Of a DNA stretch of 64,000 bases, positions 18,959 through 27,564 are shown piece after piece. Both the position numbers and the translations under genes were made by a program. The stretch is from positions 682,001-746,000 of the forward strand of contig CANMSE010000002.1 of the NCBI GenBank assembly GCA_947500555.1, given 5' to 3'. The stretch is from an uncultured Fulvivirga sp. (GTDB lineage Bacteria; Bacteroidota; Bacteroidia; Cytophagales; Cyclobacteriaceae). Numbering within the stretch: the stretch's first letter is position 1; every line of letters begins with the position of its first letter. The notes beneath the pieces were generated by a model. It was given only the letters and a program-made list of their open reading frames with translations, ran no database searches and was not told where the DNA came from.

Positions 18959-20368
18959 ATGAAAATAGAACAGATATATACAGGTTGTCTGGCTCAGGGA
19001 GCCTATTACATTGAAAGTGAAGGCGAAGCCGCCATTATAGATCCTTTAAGAGAATCTAAACCATATATTGAAAAGGCTAAAAAAGAGGGTGCAAAGATCA
19101 AATATATATTTGAGACTCATTTTCATGCAGATTTCGTATCAGGTCATGTTGATCTTGCTGCCAAAACCGGAGCTAAAATTATTTTTGGGCCCAATGCCCA
19201 AACTGGTTACGACAGTTACGAGTCTAAAGATGGTGAGATATTTACTCTGGGAAATTTAAAAATTAAGGTTTTACACACTCCAGGACATACTATGGAGAGT
19301 ACAACATTTTTACTATTGGATGAGCAGAATAAAGAACAAGCCATTTTTAGTGGAGACACACTTTTCATTGGAGATGTAGGAAGACCAGACCTTGCTCAAA
19401 AAGGTAGCCTGACACAGGATGATCTTGCGGGCATGCTATATGACAGTCTTAGAGAAAAAGTAATGACTTTACCTGATGATGTGATTGTATACCCAGCACA
19501 CGGAGCTGGATCGGCTTGTGGTAAAAATATGAGCAAGGAGACCTCTGATACATTGGGGAATCAAAAGAAAACAAACTACGCTCTCAGAGCAGATATGACT
19601 AAAGAAGAATTCATCAAAGAAGTGACAGAAGGTCTACTTCCCCCTCCTCAGTACTTCGCTCAAAATGTGGCTCTAAATAAAAGTGGGGCTCAAGGTATTG
19701 ATCAGATTCTTAAGAAGGGAAACGTACCCCTTGACGTGACAACATTCGAATCCATAGCTAACCATGAAGGTGCTATCGTATTAGATACACGCTCTCCCCA
19801 GGAATTTGCCAAAAGCCATATCCCTAATTCAATATTTATCGGTATTGACGGAAGCTTTGCCCCCTGGGTAGGTGCGCTCATACCCGATTTACAACAGGCA
19901 ATCATTTTTATTGCCCCAGAAGGTAGGGAAGAGGAAGTTGTTACTCGCTTATCAAGAGTAGGTTACGACAATACTATGGGCTATTTAAAAGGAGGTATTA
20001 TTTCATGGGCAGACGAGGGTAAAGAAGTCGAAAGTGTCAAATCTATTTCAGCAGAAGAGTTCGCATCTGAATTCAAAAAAGGGAATCTCGCTATTTTAGA
20101 CGTTAGAAAACCTTCAGAGTTTGAGGCCGAGCACATTGATGGTGCAGATAACCTACCTCTCGATTTTCTTAATGAGAATATGGATCAAGTTGATAAGGAT
20201 AAATTATACCATGTACATTGTGCCGGTGGTTATCGATCAATAATTGCCGCTTCAATTTTAAAATCCAGAGGGCTTCATAAGATCGTAGATGTTGCAGGAG
20301 GTTTCAAATCTATCTCTGATACCGATATTCCATTAACTAATTTTGTATGCCCATCTACTCAAAAATAA
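18959..20368 (+). CDS. MBL-fold persulfide dioxygenase-like protein fused to two rhodanese domains
   Basis: Likely oxidises glutathione or protein persulfide and moves sulfane sulfur. Residues 1-240 are a metallo-beta-lactamase domain with metal ligands in THFHADFVSGH (His54, His56, Asp58, His63). Two rhodanese domains follow. The first (about 255-355) has lost its catalytic Cys; the second (about 360-465) keeps it as Cys421 in HCAGGYRS. The order equals known Bacteroidetes PDO-rhodanese fusions. It heads a three-gene operon with the YeeE/YedE genes, with gaps of 3 and 1 bases. Confidence 0.9.
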   Translation: MKIEQIYTGCLAQGAYYIESEGEAAIIDPLRESKPYIEKAKKEGAKIKYIFETHFHADFVSGHVDLAAKTGAKIIFGPNAQTGYDSYESKDGEIFTLGNLKIKVLHTPGHTMESTTFLLLDEQNKEQAIFSGDTLFIGDVGRPDLAQKGSLTQDDLAGMLYDSLREKVMTLPDDVIVYPAHGAGSACGKNMSKETSDTLGNQKKTNYALRADMTKEEFIKEVTEGLLPPPQYFAQNVALNKSGAQGIDQILKKGNVPLDVTTFESIANHEGAIVLDTRSPQEFAKSHIPNSIFIGIDGSFAPWVGALIPDLQQAIIFIAPEGREEEVVTRLSRVGYDNTMGYLKGGIISWADEGKEVESVKSISAEEFASEFKKGNLAILDVRKPSEFEAEHIDGADNLPLDFLNENMDQVDKDKLYHVHCAGGYRSIIAASILKSRGLHKIVDVAGGFKSISDTDIPLTNFVCPSTQK

Positions 20369-20371
20369 AAG

Positions 20372-20947
20372 ATGAGTCAATTAATAAATTTTATAAGCCA
20401 ACCCTGGCCATGGTATGTCGCAGGGCCGGTGATAGCCTTGGTGATGTTTTCATTACTGTTGCTAGGAAATAGTTTTGGGATATCCTCTAATCTCAGGACT
20501 TTATGCTCCATTTTTGGAGCAGGAAAAACTTGTGATTTCTTCGACTTTAATTGGAGAGATCAACTATGGAATCTTGTATTTGCATTAGGACTTGTCATTG
20601 GTGGTTTTATAGCTCATAATTACTTATCAACAGAGAGTCATATCAGCATATCAACAGCTACTATTGCAGAACTTAAGTCACTAGGAATTAGCGACCCTGG
20701 AAGTACAATTGTTCCAGAGAGCATTTTTAATTGGAAGGCGTTAGCAACAATAAGAGGGTTCATCATTTTAGTAGTCGGTGGCTTTTTAGTAGGATTTGGT
20801 ACTAGGTATGCCGGAGGCTGCACTTCTGGTCATGCCATTAGTGGACTCAGCGATCTACAAATACCATCGCTCATAGCAGTAATTGGTTTTTTTATAGGTG
20901 GCCTAATTATGACTCACTTTTTACTACCTCATCTCTTAACAATTTAG
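20372..20947 (+). CDS. YeeE/YedE family membrane protein (thiosulfate transport half 1)
   Basis: A 191-aa membrane protein with about five helices. It carries the family motif GGCTSGHAISGLS, whose Cys is used for thiosulfate relay in YeeE (TsuA). Bacteroidetes commonly split the transporter into two small proteins, and the next gene supplies the other half. It lies 3 bases after the MBL-rhodanese stop. Confidence 0.88.
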   Translation: MSQLINFISQPWPWYVAGPVIALVMFSLLLLGNSFGISSNLRTLCSIFGAGKTCDFFDFNWRDQLWNLVFALGLVIGGFIAHNYLSTESHISISTATIAELKSLGISDPGSTIVPESIFNWKALATIRGFIILVVGGFLVGFGTRYAGGCTSGHAISGLSDLQIPSLIAVIGFFIGGLIMTHFLLPHLLTI

Positions 20948-20948
20948 C

Positions 20949-21362
20949 ATGAAATTTCTGCGATACTTGCTCGTTGGAGTGGTTTTCGGTATAGCTCTTA
21001 CCAAAGCCGAAGTTATTTCATGGTTCAGAATATATGAAATGTTTACTTTTCAATCTTTTCATATGTATGGTGTAATTGGCTCTGCCATAGTGATTGGAAT
21101 TATATTCATTCAGTTAATAAAGAGATTTGAGATTAAAAACGTAGAAGGTAAAAGCATTATCATACCTCCTAAACAAAAGAGTCTCTGGCGATATCTTCTG
21201 GGGGGCACTATTTTTGGTCTTGGGTGGGCAATGACAGGAGCATGCCCTGGACCACTCTTCATACTATTAGGTAATGGAATAACAGTAATTCTAGTAGTTA
21301 TAGGCTCCGCTATTCTTGGCACTTATGTTTATGGGTTATTAAGAGATCGCCTGCCTCACTAA
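20949..21362 (+). CDS. YeeE/YedE family membrane protein, DUF6691 type (half 2)
   Basis: A 137-aa membrane protein with about four helices. It carries the conserved MTGACPGPLF motif with the second functional Cys. It follows the first half by one base; together they should form the thiosulfate or sulfur-compound channel feeding the MBL-rhodanese enzyme. No strong terminator follows before the BLUF gene. Confidence 0.87.
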   Translation: MKFLRYLLVGVVFGIALTKAEVISWFRIYEMFTFQSFHMYGVIGSAIVIGIIFIQLIKRFEIKNVEGKSIIIPPKQKSLWRYLLGGTIFGLGWAMTGACPGPLFILLGNGITVILVVIGSAILGTYVYGLLRDRLPH

Positions 21363-21490
21363 TTCTAAATCAAGGTGGTAGATAATAGTTACACCGTGTG
21401 ATATAGCTAGTTCATCGAATACTTTCCTGTAAATAACCTACCAGCGCTAAGTTAGCAGCGTAATAATATTTCATCAGACAATATGTAACT

Positions 21491-21910
21491 ATGCTATCAC
21501 AACTGGTTTATGTAAGTAATAGAAAACCTAATTGTACTCAGGCAGAAATAGATAATATACTTGAGGCATGTAAGAAGAATAATCCTGAATTAGAGATTAC
21601 AGGAGTACTTCTTTACTCTGAAAAAAAATTCATACAACTTGTTGAAGGTGAAAGCTCTGTGATTATCAAGTTATATGATAAAATCAAATTAGATAACAGA
21701 CATGATCAGGTTAGAATGATCTCCTTATCTCCTATTAAGGACAAATCTTTTCCGAGCTGGCATATGGGGTCACGAAAAATAGCGGGAAACTCTGTAGATT
21801 TTAAAACAGATATTAGCCATGATGATAAAGATATCTTTGAATCTTTACTTTCTGGAGAGGAGCAAAGAGGAGATCAGGTTTTAAATCTGATCAAAAAGTT
21901 TTTCAATTAA
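21491..21910 (+). CDS. BLUF-domain blue-light sensor, short stand-alone type
   Basis: A 139-aa flavin-binding photoreceptor. Every key residue of the model BLUF protein AppA is found at a constant offset: Tyr7 and Gln49 (the hydrogen-bond switch), Asn31 (flavin contact), Trp90 and Met92. Sequence blocks are LVYVSNR, EITGVLLY, FIQLVEGE and DNRHDQV. The ~40 residues after the domain are helical and no output domain is attached, so it must signal by protein contact. It lies alone between the sulfur operon and tRNA-Asn. Confidence 0.93.
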   Translation: MLSQLVYVSNRKPNCTQAEIDNILEACKKNNPELEITGVLLYSEKKFIQLVEGESSVIIKLYDKIKLDNRHDQVRMISLSPIKDKSFPSWHMGSRKIAGNSVDFKTDISHDDKDIFESLLSGEEQRGDQVLNLIKKFFN

Positions 21911-21928
21911 GAGCTTATAAAATATCAT

Positions 21929-21958
21929 AAAAAAAGCCACTCTTAAAGTGGCTTTTTT
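21929..21958. terminator. Bidirectional terminator between BLUF gene and tRNA-Asn
   Basis: GCCACT / AGTGGC hairpin flanked by A and T runs on both sides (AAAAAAAGCCAC...GTGGCTTTTTT). It can stop BLUF transcription on plus and tRNA transcription on minus. Confidence 0.85.
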
Positions 21959-21959
21959 G

Positions 21960-22033
21960 CTCCCCCTCTTGGGCTCGAACCAAGGACCTACTGATTAACA
22001 GTCAGCCGCTCTAACCAACTGAGCTAAGGGGGA
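21960..22033 (-). tRNA. tRNA-Asn (GTT)
   Basis: A 74-base cloverleaf on the minus strand. The acceptor arms are TCCCCCT / AGGGGGA with discriminator G, the D arm starts at TAGCTCAGTTGG, the anticodon loop is CTGTTAA with anticodon GTT, and the T loop is GGTTCGAGCC. The CCA end is not encoded. A partial, disrupted copy of its 5' part lies 12 bases upstream (22045-22084). Confidence 0.97.
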
Positions 22034-22044
22034 ATTTTATTCCT

Positions 22045-22084
22045 CTCTAACCATCCCGATAACTATCGGGAGAGCTAAGGGGGA
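22045..22084 (-). repeat. tRNA-Asn 5'-end remnant split by an 18-bp palindrome
   Basis: On the plus strand CTCTAACCA (22045-22053) and GAGCTAAGGGGGA (22072-22084) copy the end of the real tRNA exactly. Three bases of the D loop are replaced by the palindrome TCCCGATAACTATCGGGA (22054-22071). The remnant lacks the rest of the cloverleaf and cannot be a functional tRNA. Confidence 0.75.
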
Positions 22085-22157
22085 TTGTTCCCAAATGGAT
22101 TGCAATATTAGAATTTCAATTTCTTATATGCAATACAATTTTTTAAAAAATATTTAT

Positions 22158-23402
22158 CTAAAAAACCAAGGTATAAAAATACACCAGTGTAAATGCAGAC
22201 AGAAAGGCAATTCCGGCAATGGCTAAATATTTCAACCACGTAGGTGGTCGATGAGATTCTGTAATTTCTTTTGAGAAAATAACCTTATAATTCAATAATG
22301 CTGCTAGAGGAGCAATAACAAATGAAACGGAAGTAGCAAGGTCAATCAAGCTCCTCAAATTATTTAGAAACTGCGAAATGACTATGTAGCCCCCAAAAGC
22401 AATGATCACAATCCAAAGCGCATAGCTCCATTTAGCCGATCTTTCAGAAATAATAGTATAAATACGATCAATAGCTCTTCCATATCCATCAAGTACTGTA
22501 ATTGTAGTACTGAACATCGTACTAAATGCTGCAATAGCAATCAAAAAATAACTCCATTCACCTATGCTCTTGGTATAAATTCCCAGCAATTGACCTGCAA
22601 ATCCAGCAGAACTATTAGAAAGTTGAATTCCAGTACCATACATGACCAATGCTCCAAGTGTTAAAAATATAACAGCCAGTATACCTGTAATAACATAACC
22701 TATATTAAAATCCAGAAGTGTTTCCTTTTTGGAAGGGGTGTACCCCGTTTGCTTGATTCTTTCTTCAGCCCACAAACCTGTCCAAGGAGACATATCAACT
22801 GCCGTTGGCATCCAACCCATAAGTGCAATTAAAAATGCTATCCCTGAAGAAGTCAAAATTTCATTTGGCTCAAAACCTTCAATAGCAGGAACTCTTCCCT
22901 TGTATAAAGCCACAATCACTGCTATTAAGGTACTGATTAGAAGAACTGTACTTACTACTTTCAACAGGCCGTCCAGCGCATTGTACTTACCTCCTACTAA
23001 AATAAGTATGCAGACACCCAAAATAATGGCTGATAATATATCCGTTGAAACATTTAAGTCTAACACGATGCTCATCAACCCGGAAGCAACGAAAGTAACA
23101 GCAGCAGTCATAATAAACATACTAAGCACAGTTACTACAGTATAAAGCCATAATACCCACCTCCCCTGGTTGTCATAGCCATGAATAATGCTTTTACCAG
23201 TTGCACTCGTGTATCTGGAACTAAATTCAAAAAATGGGTACTTAAAAATGACCGTGGCTAAAACTGCCGGTAAAAGCAAAAACCCATACTCGGCACCTGC
23301 TCTGGTAGATTGTACCAGGTGAGAAACACCTATACACATTCCGGCAAAAACTATCCCGGGACCTAGCGTTTTAAGAAGTTTTTTGAGTGGTTCTGTCATC
23401 AA
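22158..23402 (-). CDS. Divergent Nramp-family membrane transporter lacking the metal motif
   Basis: A 414-aa membrane protein with about 11 helices and the overall Nramp/LeuT-fold order (LGPGIVFAG start, GAEYGFLLLPAV). The helix-1 DPGN metal motif reads GVSH (residues 25-28). The helix-6 MPH motif lies in LMGWMPTAVDMSPW, where His is lost. Such Nramp-related proteins may carry other cations (some move Mg2+) or another substrate. It is monocistronic, next to tRNA-Asn. Confidence 0.8.
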   Translation of the reverse strand: MMTEPLKKLLKTLGPGIVFAGMCIGVSHLVQSTRAGAEYGFLLLPAVLATVIFKYPFFEFSSRYTSATGKSIIHGYDNQGRWVLWLYTVVTVLSMFIMTAAVTFVASGLMSIVLDLNVSTDILSAIILGVCILILVGGKYNALDGLLKVVSTVLLISTLIAVIVALYKGRVPAIEGFEPNEILTSSGIAFLIALMGWMPTAVDMSPWTGLWAEERIKQTGYTPSKKETLLDFNIGYVITGILAVIFLTLGALVMYGTGIQLSNSSAGFAGQLLGIYTKSIGEWSYFLIAIAAFSTMFSTTITVLDGYGRAIDRIYTIISERSAKWSYALWIVIIAFGGYIVISQFLNNLRSLIDLATSVSFVIAPLAALLNYKVIFSKEITESHRPPTWLKYLAIAGIAFLSAFTLVYFYTLVF

Positions 23403-23453
23403 CTATCAGCTAAGATACCAAGAGTCACTTATTATATAAAATTGAATATTTAA

Positions 23454-23515
23454 TGTCATTATGTCTTGATTCGATCATTAATTAGTCAATTTTAAGACTT
23501 TATGTCATTATATTA
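23454..23515 (+). promoter_or_regulatory. Two TGTCATTAT motifs upstream of Hsp20
   Basis: TGTCATTATGTCT at 23454-23466 matches the dnaK palindrome at 10 of 13 positions. A second partial copy (TGTCATTATATTA) is at 23503-23515. Shared upstream motif of two chaperone genes; function is inferred. Confidence 0.3.
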
Positions 23516-23545
23516 TTTTTAAATGGACTCTTTCAACACTTGGTA

Positions 23546-23553
23546 TAATTTTG
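23546..23553 (+). promoter_or_regulatory. -7 box of Hsp20
   Basis: TAATTTTG fits TAnnTTTG. The predicted transcript begins near 23557, downstream of the first possible ATG (23555), so the ATG at 23588 is the better start. Confidence 0.5.
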
Positions 23554-23587
23554 AATGACTAGAGTGTGTATAACAAAAACTAAAAAT

Positions 23588-24001
23588 ATGAAACTCGTAA
23601 AATACAACCCGTTAAATGATTATGTACCTTCTACTTTTGGAGGTCTTATTGAAAACATGCTTCATGACGGTAGAAATGATGGGTCTTTCTATCCTCCCGT
23701 GGACATCATCAAAAATGATGATGGCATAGTGCTTAATGTTTTTGCGCCAGGAATGGGAAAATCTGACTTTGAGCTGAATGTGGAGCACAATACGTTAAAA
23801 ATATCCGGTGAAAGAAAGCTGAATAAGGAAGTCAATTATACAAAGAGGGAATCCAGCTTCGGTAATTTTGAAAGAAGTTTTAATCTGGCTGACACCATTG
23901 ACTCATCAAAAATTTCTGCTGAGTATATCAATGGAGTACTCAAAGTGACTCTTCCTCTTGATAAGAAGAAGATAGAGAAAAAGATGATAGAGGTAAAGTA
24001 A
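23588..24001 (+). CDS. Hsp20/alpha-crystallin small heat-shock protein
   Basis: An ATP-independent holdase of 137 aa. The alpha-crystallin domain covers residues ~35-125 (PPVDIIKNDDGIVLNVFAPG, LKISGERK, and the closing GVLKVTLPL). The C-terminal anchor region (KKKIEKKMIEVK) is present. It is transcribed alone, with its own promoter and terminator. Confidence 0.93.
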   Translation: MKLVKYNPLNDYVPSTFGGLIENMLHDGRNDGSFYPPVDIIKNDDGIVLNVFAPGMGKSDFELNVEHNTLKISGERKLNKEVNYTKRESSFGNFERSFNLADTIDSSKISAEYINGVLKVTLPLDKKKIEKKMIEVK

Positions 24002-24017
24002 AGTGATCTTGATAAAA

Positions 24018-24049
24018 CAGAAAAGGCTACCGATTGGTAGCCTTTTCTG
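24018..24049. terminator. Terminator between Hsp20 and the FecR-like gene
   Basis: CAGAAAAGGCTAC / GTAGCCTTTTCTG, a 13-bp stem with a 6-base loop. Symmetrical with A and T runs inside the stem, so it can serve both converging genes. Confidence 0.8.
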
Positions 24050-24068
24050 TTTATATTAAAGAGAATGA

Positions 24069-24962
24069 TTATTCACCACTCAACCTATTTCTTAATAAGA
24101 ATTCAACGTAAGCTTCTTTATAGCTTCCTACTTCAGGAGCCAGTATCATAGCCTCCTCATAACTCGTCATTGCATCTACAAGAAGATTATTTTCTTCATA
24201 GAACCCTGCCAATATATATTTATTCAATGCTGACTCCTGATTTACGTCACTCATCAATTCATTCAATGAAGCTTTAACTTTCTCAGCATCAGCAGAAGGC
24301 AATTTCTTAATGGCATAAGTACCTGACTTCACCGTCTCATCTCCCTTATTTGCAACAGATAAAAGGATTACATTTTCCTTTGCAATCATATCATTTGTCA
24401 AGTCTAATTCTATATTCGGATCATCTGTTTCGATTGAAAGAAGCACGTCATCAAACATATTTCTTAATGTTACCATGTAGGTGCTAGCATTGTCCAAAGA
24501 ATCCCATCGAACAATTGCTTTTTGATTATAAACACCAACAGAACTCGGCATAAACACTGTAATTCCATCTTGGGGACCTCTATGAACGGCTCCTGTAGCA
24601 CTTAGTCTGTTTTTCTTGCCTTCAGCAGACATTTTAGATAGTACAAAATCTGCATACTTACTTGCAACACTTGATCCACCTGTATTAACCTTAGCAGACA
24701 GTTCAGAAACTTTATGTTTACCTGCTTCTTTTAATTCTAGCGTTTTACCACTGGAGTGGACTAGTCCTAAATATGCCCCAGACGAAACTTCAAGTTCATC
24801 GCTTTCATTTAAAGAGGCGCCCGTCTTCAAAGACTGCCATTCGGCTCCAGACTTTACTTTATTATCTCCTTTATTAGCCAACACTTTAAACGTATAGCTC
24901 TGTGCCATTGCTATGTTGCCAACAAAGAAAAGAGCCACTACAACTGCTAAAAACCTTTTCAT
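24069..24962 (-). CDS. Periplasmic FecR-like/TPR protein
   Basis: A 297-aa protein with a signal peptide (residues 1-20, ending AMAQ). Residues ~22-100 form a FecR-like beta domain (TFKVLANKGDNKVKSG, LNESDELEVSSGAYLGLVHS). A middle Ig-like strand-rich part follows, and then C-terminal TPR-like helices (NKYILAGFYEENNLLVDAMTSYEEAM). In Bacteroidetes and other phyla such proteins sit beside CHASE2 sensors, as here with the next gene, possibly giving a periplasmic sensing pair. Confidence 0.7.
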   Translation of the reverse strand: MKRFLAVVVALFFVGNIAMAQSYTFKVLANKGDNKVKSGAEWQSLKTGASLNESDELEVSSGAYLGLVHSSGKTLELKEAGKHKVSELSAKVNTGGSSVASKYADFVLSKMSAEGKKNRLSATGAVHRGPQDGITVFMPSSVGVYNQKAIVRWDSLDNASTYMVTLRNMFDDVLLSIETDDPNIELDLTNDMIAKENVILLSVANKGDETVKSGTYAIKKLPSADAEKVKASLNELMSDVNQESALNKYILAGFYEENNLLVDAMTSYEEAMILAPEVGSYKEAYVEFLLRNRLSGE

Positions 24963-25152
24963 AATTTTAATAATTTAACTTTTTGAATATGCAATAATAT
25001 TTTTTTATCAACTTGTCTGTGTATACGCTATCATTCTGAATGGTAAACACTTAATGGAAATATTTTCTTTAAAAGTCTCCCAAAACTTACATTGTATACA
25101 TTAATAGAAGGCAAAATTACTTTAATTATATATGAAAGTAAAATACTTTTTT

Positions 25153-26466
25153 CTAATCAGGAGCTTCTTCTAAGACCATTTTCTTACGTCCCCTCATTTT
25201 ATCCCAAAGGCTAATGAAGGAATTTCGAACCACTCCGTAATACACTTCTAGCAAATCTCCGGCCAAAGCAACCGCAAACAAACCTACTGATAGCTCAAGT
25301 TTAAAACTTTGAGCTGCAAAGAGCTGAATAATAATGAATAATATTATCATTACTTCAAACACCTGAATTAGTTTGGTTAAACCATCATACCAGACACCCA
25401 TGCGCCTATAGATGATTGAAAAAACGACAACATTTATAAAGCAGAGAAGTAAGCCAAGTAAATTGTCAAGGGTATCGCTAAACGTATCTACATAGTCATT
25501 ATTCAATACCATAGAAGCTATATTAGCATGGATGACCGGCCCATACATATCTGGTGTTGCCCTACCCGCGATCTTATTATTCAATGGTGTGAAAAATTTA
25601 TCTTCCCATGAATACAAGTCCTGAAAATCTTCTCCCAAGTATCCAACTATGACTATTTTATCTTTGATAAAATCTGCTTCAAAGCTCTCTCCAAGCACCT
25701 CATAATAGTCTAACGCCCCAAAACGTTTGAGTTCTGTAGTGTCAGGATCGAAAAAATTGTAAAAATCTCCTCTGAAATTAATTACTTCAAATGGATTATC
25801 TCTCTCCACCAATCTATCAATAGCGTTAGGATCAATTTTGCTTGCCAATTTTGCTCCAAAAGCCACGTGTTTTTCTTCATCTCCTATAAGGTTCCTATAG
25901 GAAGGGAATTTTCTACATATTTTTACATCCTGCTGAAATGCAGCCTCCGTATCAAGGTTTGCAATAGCAAATTCAGCATTTGAAGTGAACATCGAGTCTG
26001 AGACATATAGTATATCATATAATTCTTCACCCTGACTGAAGTACGCCAACGAATCGGACTGATCTACCTTGGCCACCATCACCACATCAGACTTTGCGGA
26101 GGTAATTGCATTAGACAGGCTTAGCGTGCCCAGTGTATCATCGACATATCCCTTAAAAAAACTATCAATACCAATAACTTTTGGTTCATACTTATCTAAT
26201 ATTCTTATTTGTTCAGCTATACCTGCTCTGGGTAGATTTCCAATATTGACTAATACAATATTATCGTCTAAGGGTGGTTGACCCCGCATTTGAGAAAAAG
26301 CGATATCGGTCATCTCCATATCTTCCAGGGCCTGGCCTATAGAATCAAAAGCATCAAAAATTTTGAATGCCGATATATTGGAAACAATGTACATAAATAA
26401 GTAAATGAATATAGTAGCGAATATGCTATCTAACCAGATGCTACCTTTTACTTCCTTTTTTGACAT
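25153..26466 (-). CDS. CHASE2-domain membrane sensor without output domain
   Basis: A 437-aa protein. An N-terminal membrane helix (about 15-35) is followed by a large extracytoplasmic CHASE2 domain (about 60-330) with its hallmark order: DDNIVLVNIG, PKVIGIDSFFKG, FIKDKIVIVGYLG, MYGPVIHANIASMVLN. Three C-terminal helices and a short charged tail follow. CHASE2 usually heads kinases or nucleotide cyclases; none is fused or adjacent. It is upstream of the FecR-like gene with a 190-base gap. Confidence 0.85.
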   Translation of the reverse strand: MSKKEVKGSIWLDSIFATIFIYLFMYIVSNISAFKIFDAFDSIGQALEDMEMTDIAFSQMRGQPPLDDNIVLVNIGNLPRAGIAEQIRILDKYEPKVIGIDSFFKGYVDDTLGTLSLSNAITSAKSDVVMVAKVDQSDSLAYFSQGEELYDILYVSDSMFTSNAEFAIANLDTEAAFQQDVKICRKFPSYRNLIGDEEKHVAFGAKLASKIDPNAIDRLVERDNPFEVINFRGDFYNFFDPDTTELKRFGALDYYEVLGESFEADFIKDKIVIVGYLGEDFQDLYSWEDKFFTPLNNKIAGRATPDMYGPVIHANIASMVLNNDYVDTFSDTLDNLLGLLLCFINVVVFSIIYRRMGVWYDGLTKLIQVFEVMIILFIIIQLFAAQSFKLELSVGLFAVALAGDLLEVYYGVVRNSFISLWDKMRGRKKMVLEEAPD

Positions 26467-26562
26467 ATCTTTATTTTTTCAGAATAGCTGGACAAGTTAA
26501 GTATTATTATAAAAAATTACGAATTGCAGACTTAATTGTCTTAGTTACATTATTTTCGACCT

Positions 26563-27564
26563 ATGCCTTCAGTAAGAAAACGTCTTGAGTTAAATGACTA
26601 TGTCAATGGCATAAAATCATCTAATAGAGTGATTCTAAGTCAGGCGATTACGTTAATTGAAAGTGCTTTGACTTTTGACAGGGATTTGAGCGAAAGTCTT
26701 CTTGGCAAAATTCTACCTTCTACCGGAAATTCTTTACGAATAGGTATTACTGGTGTACCTGGCGTTGGTAAAAGTACGTTTATCGAATCCTTCGGACTTC
26801 ACTTATGCGAAATGGGGCATAAAGTAGCCATACTGGCTGTAGATCCTAGCAGTCAAAAAACTCGCGGGAGTATTCTTGGTGATAAAACCAGAATGGAAGA
26901 GCTATCACATCACAAAAATGCTTTTATAAGACCTTCTCCAACAGGTCGCTCACTAGGGGGAGTAGCAAACAAAACGAGAGAAACAATACTTCTTTGTGAG
27001 GCGGCAGGTTTTGATATTATATTAATTGAAACAGTTGGTGTAGGTCAATCGGAGGTTACTGTAAAGAGTATGGTAGACTTTTTTTTACTTCTTATGTTGG
27101 CAGGGGCTGGTGATGAGTTACAAGGTATCAAGAAGGGAATTATGGAGATGGCGGATAGTATCGTTATCAATAAAGCTGATGGTGACAATATTAAAGCAAG
27201 TAAACAGGCTAAAACAGAATATCAAAATGCCCTTCATCTTTTCCCTGCATCGGAGTCAGGATGGTACCCAAAAGTAATGACTTGTTCCGCACAGGAAAAT
27301 TTGGGGCTAAATGATGTTTGGGATACCATCAACGATTTCTCAACAAAAATGAAAGAAACAGGCTTCTTTTCAGAGCAGAGAAAAAGGCAAAGCATCGATT
27401 GGATGCACGCTACAATACAGAATCATCTGGTTTCAGATTTTTTCGAAAAATATCGTGTAAAAAGTATGCTGCCTCTCCTAGAAGAAAAAGTGAGCTCAGG
27501 TGAATTGACGCCACAAAATGCAGCCCATCAGCTTCTATCATTCAGAGAAAATTCTGCGAAATAG
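26563..27564 (+). CDS. meaB: Methylmalonyl-CoA mutase-associated GTPase MeaB (ArgK family)
   Basis: A P-loop GTPase that protects and reloads B12-dependent methylmalonyl-CoA mutase. The 333-aa protein has the Walker A GVPGVGKSTF, the conserved VLAVDPSSQKTRGSILGD and METVGVGQSE-like segments (here IETVGVGQSEV), and NKADGDN as the G4 motif. The mutase genes are not in the window. Its last 37 bases overlap the convergent Dph6-like gene. Its B12 link fits the B12 uptake genes at 58.5-64 kb. Confidence 0.95.
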   Translation: MPSVRKRLELNDYVNGIKSSNRVILSQAITLIESALTFDRDLSESLLGKILPSTGNSLRIGITGVPGVGKSTFIESFGLHLCEMGHKVAILAVDPSSQKTRGSILGDKTRMEELSHHKNAFIRPSPTGRSLGGVANKTRETILLCEAAGFDIILIETVGVGQSEVTVKSMVDFFLLLMLAGAGDELQGIKKGIMEMADSIVINKADGDNIKASKQAKTEYQNALHLFPASESGWYPKVMTCSAQENLGLNDVWDTINDFSTKMKETGFFSEQRKRQSIDWMHATIQNHLVSDFFEKYRVKSMLPLLEEKVSSGELTPQNAAHQLLSFRENSAK

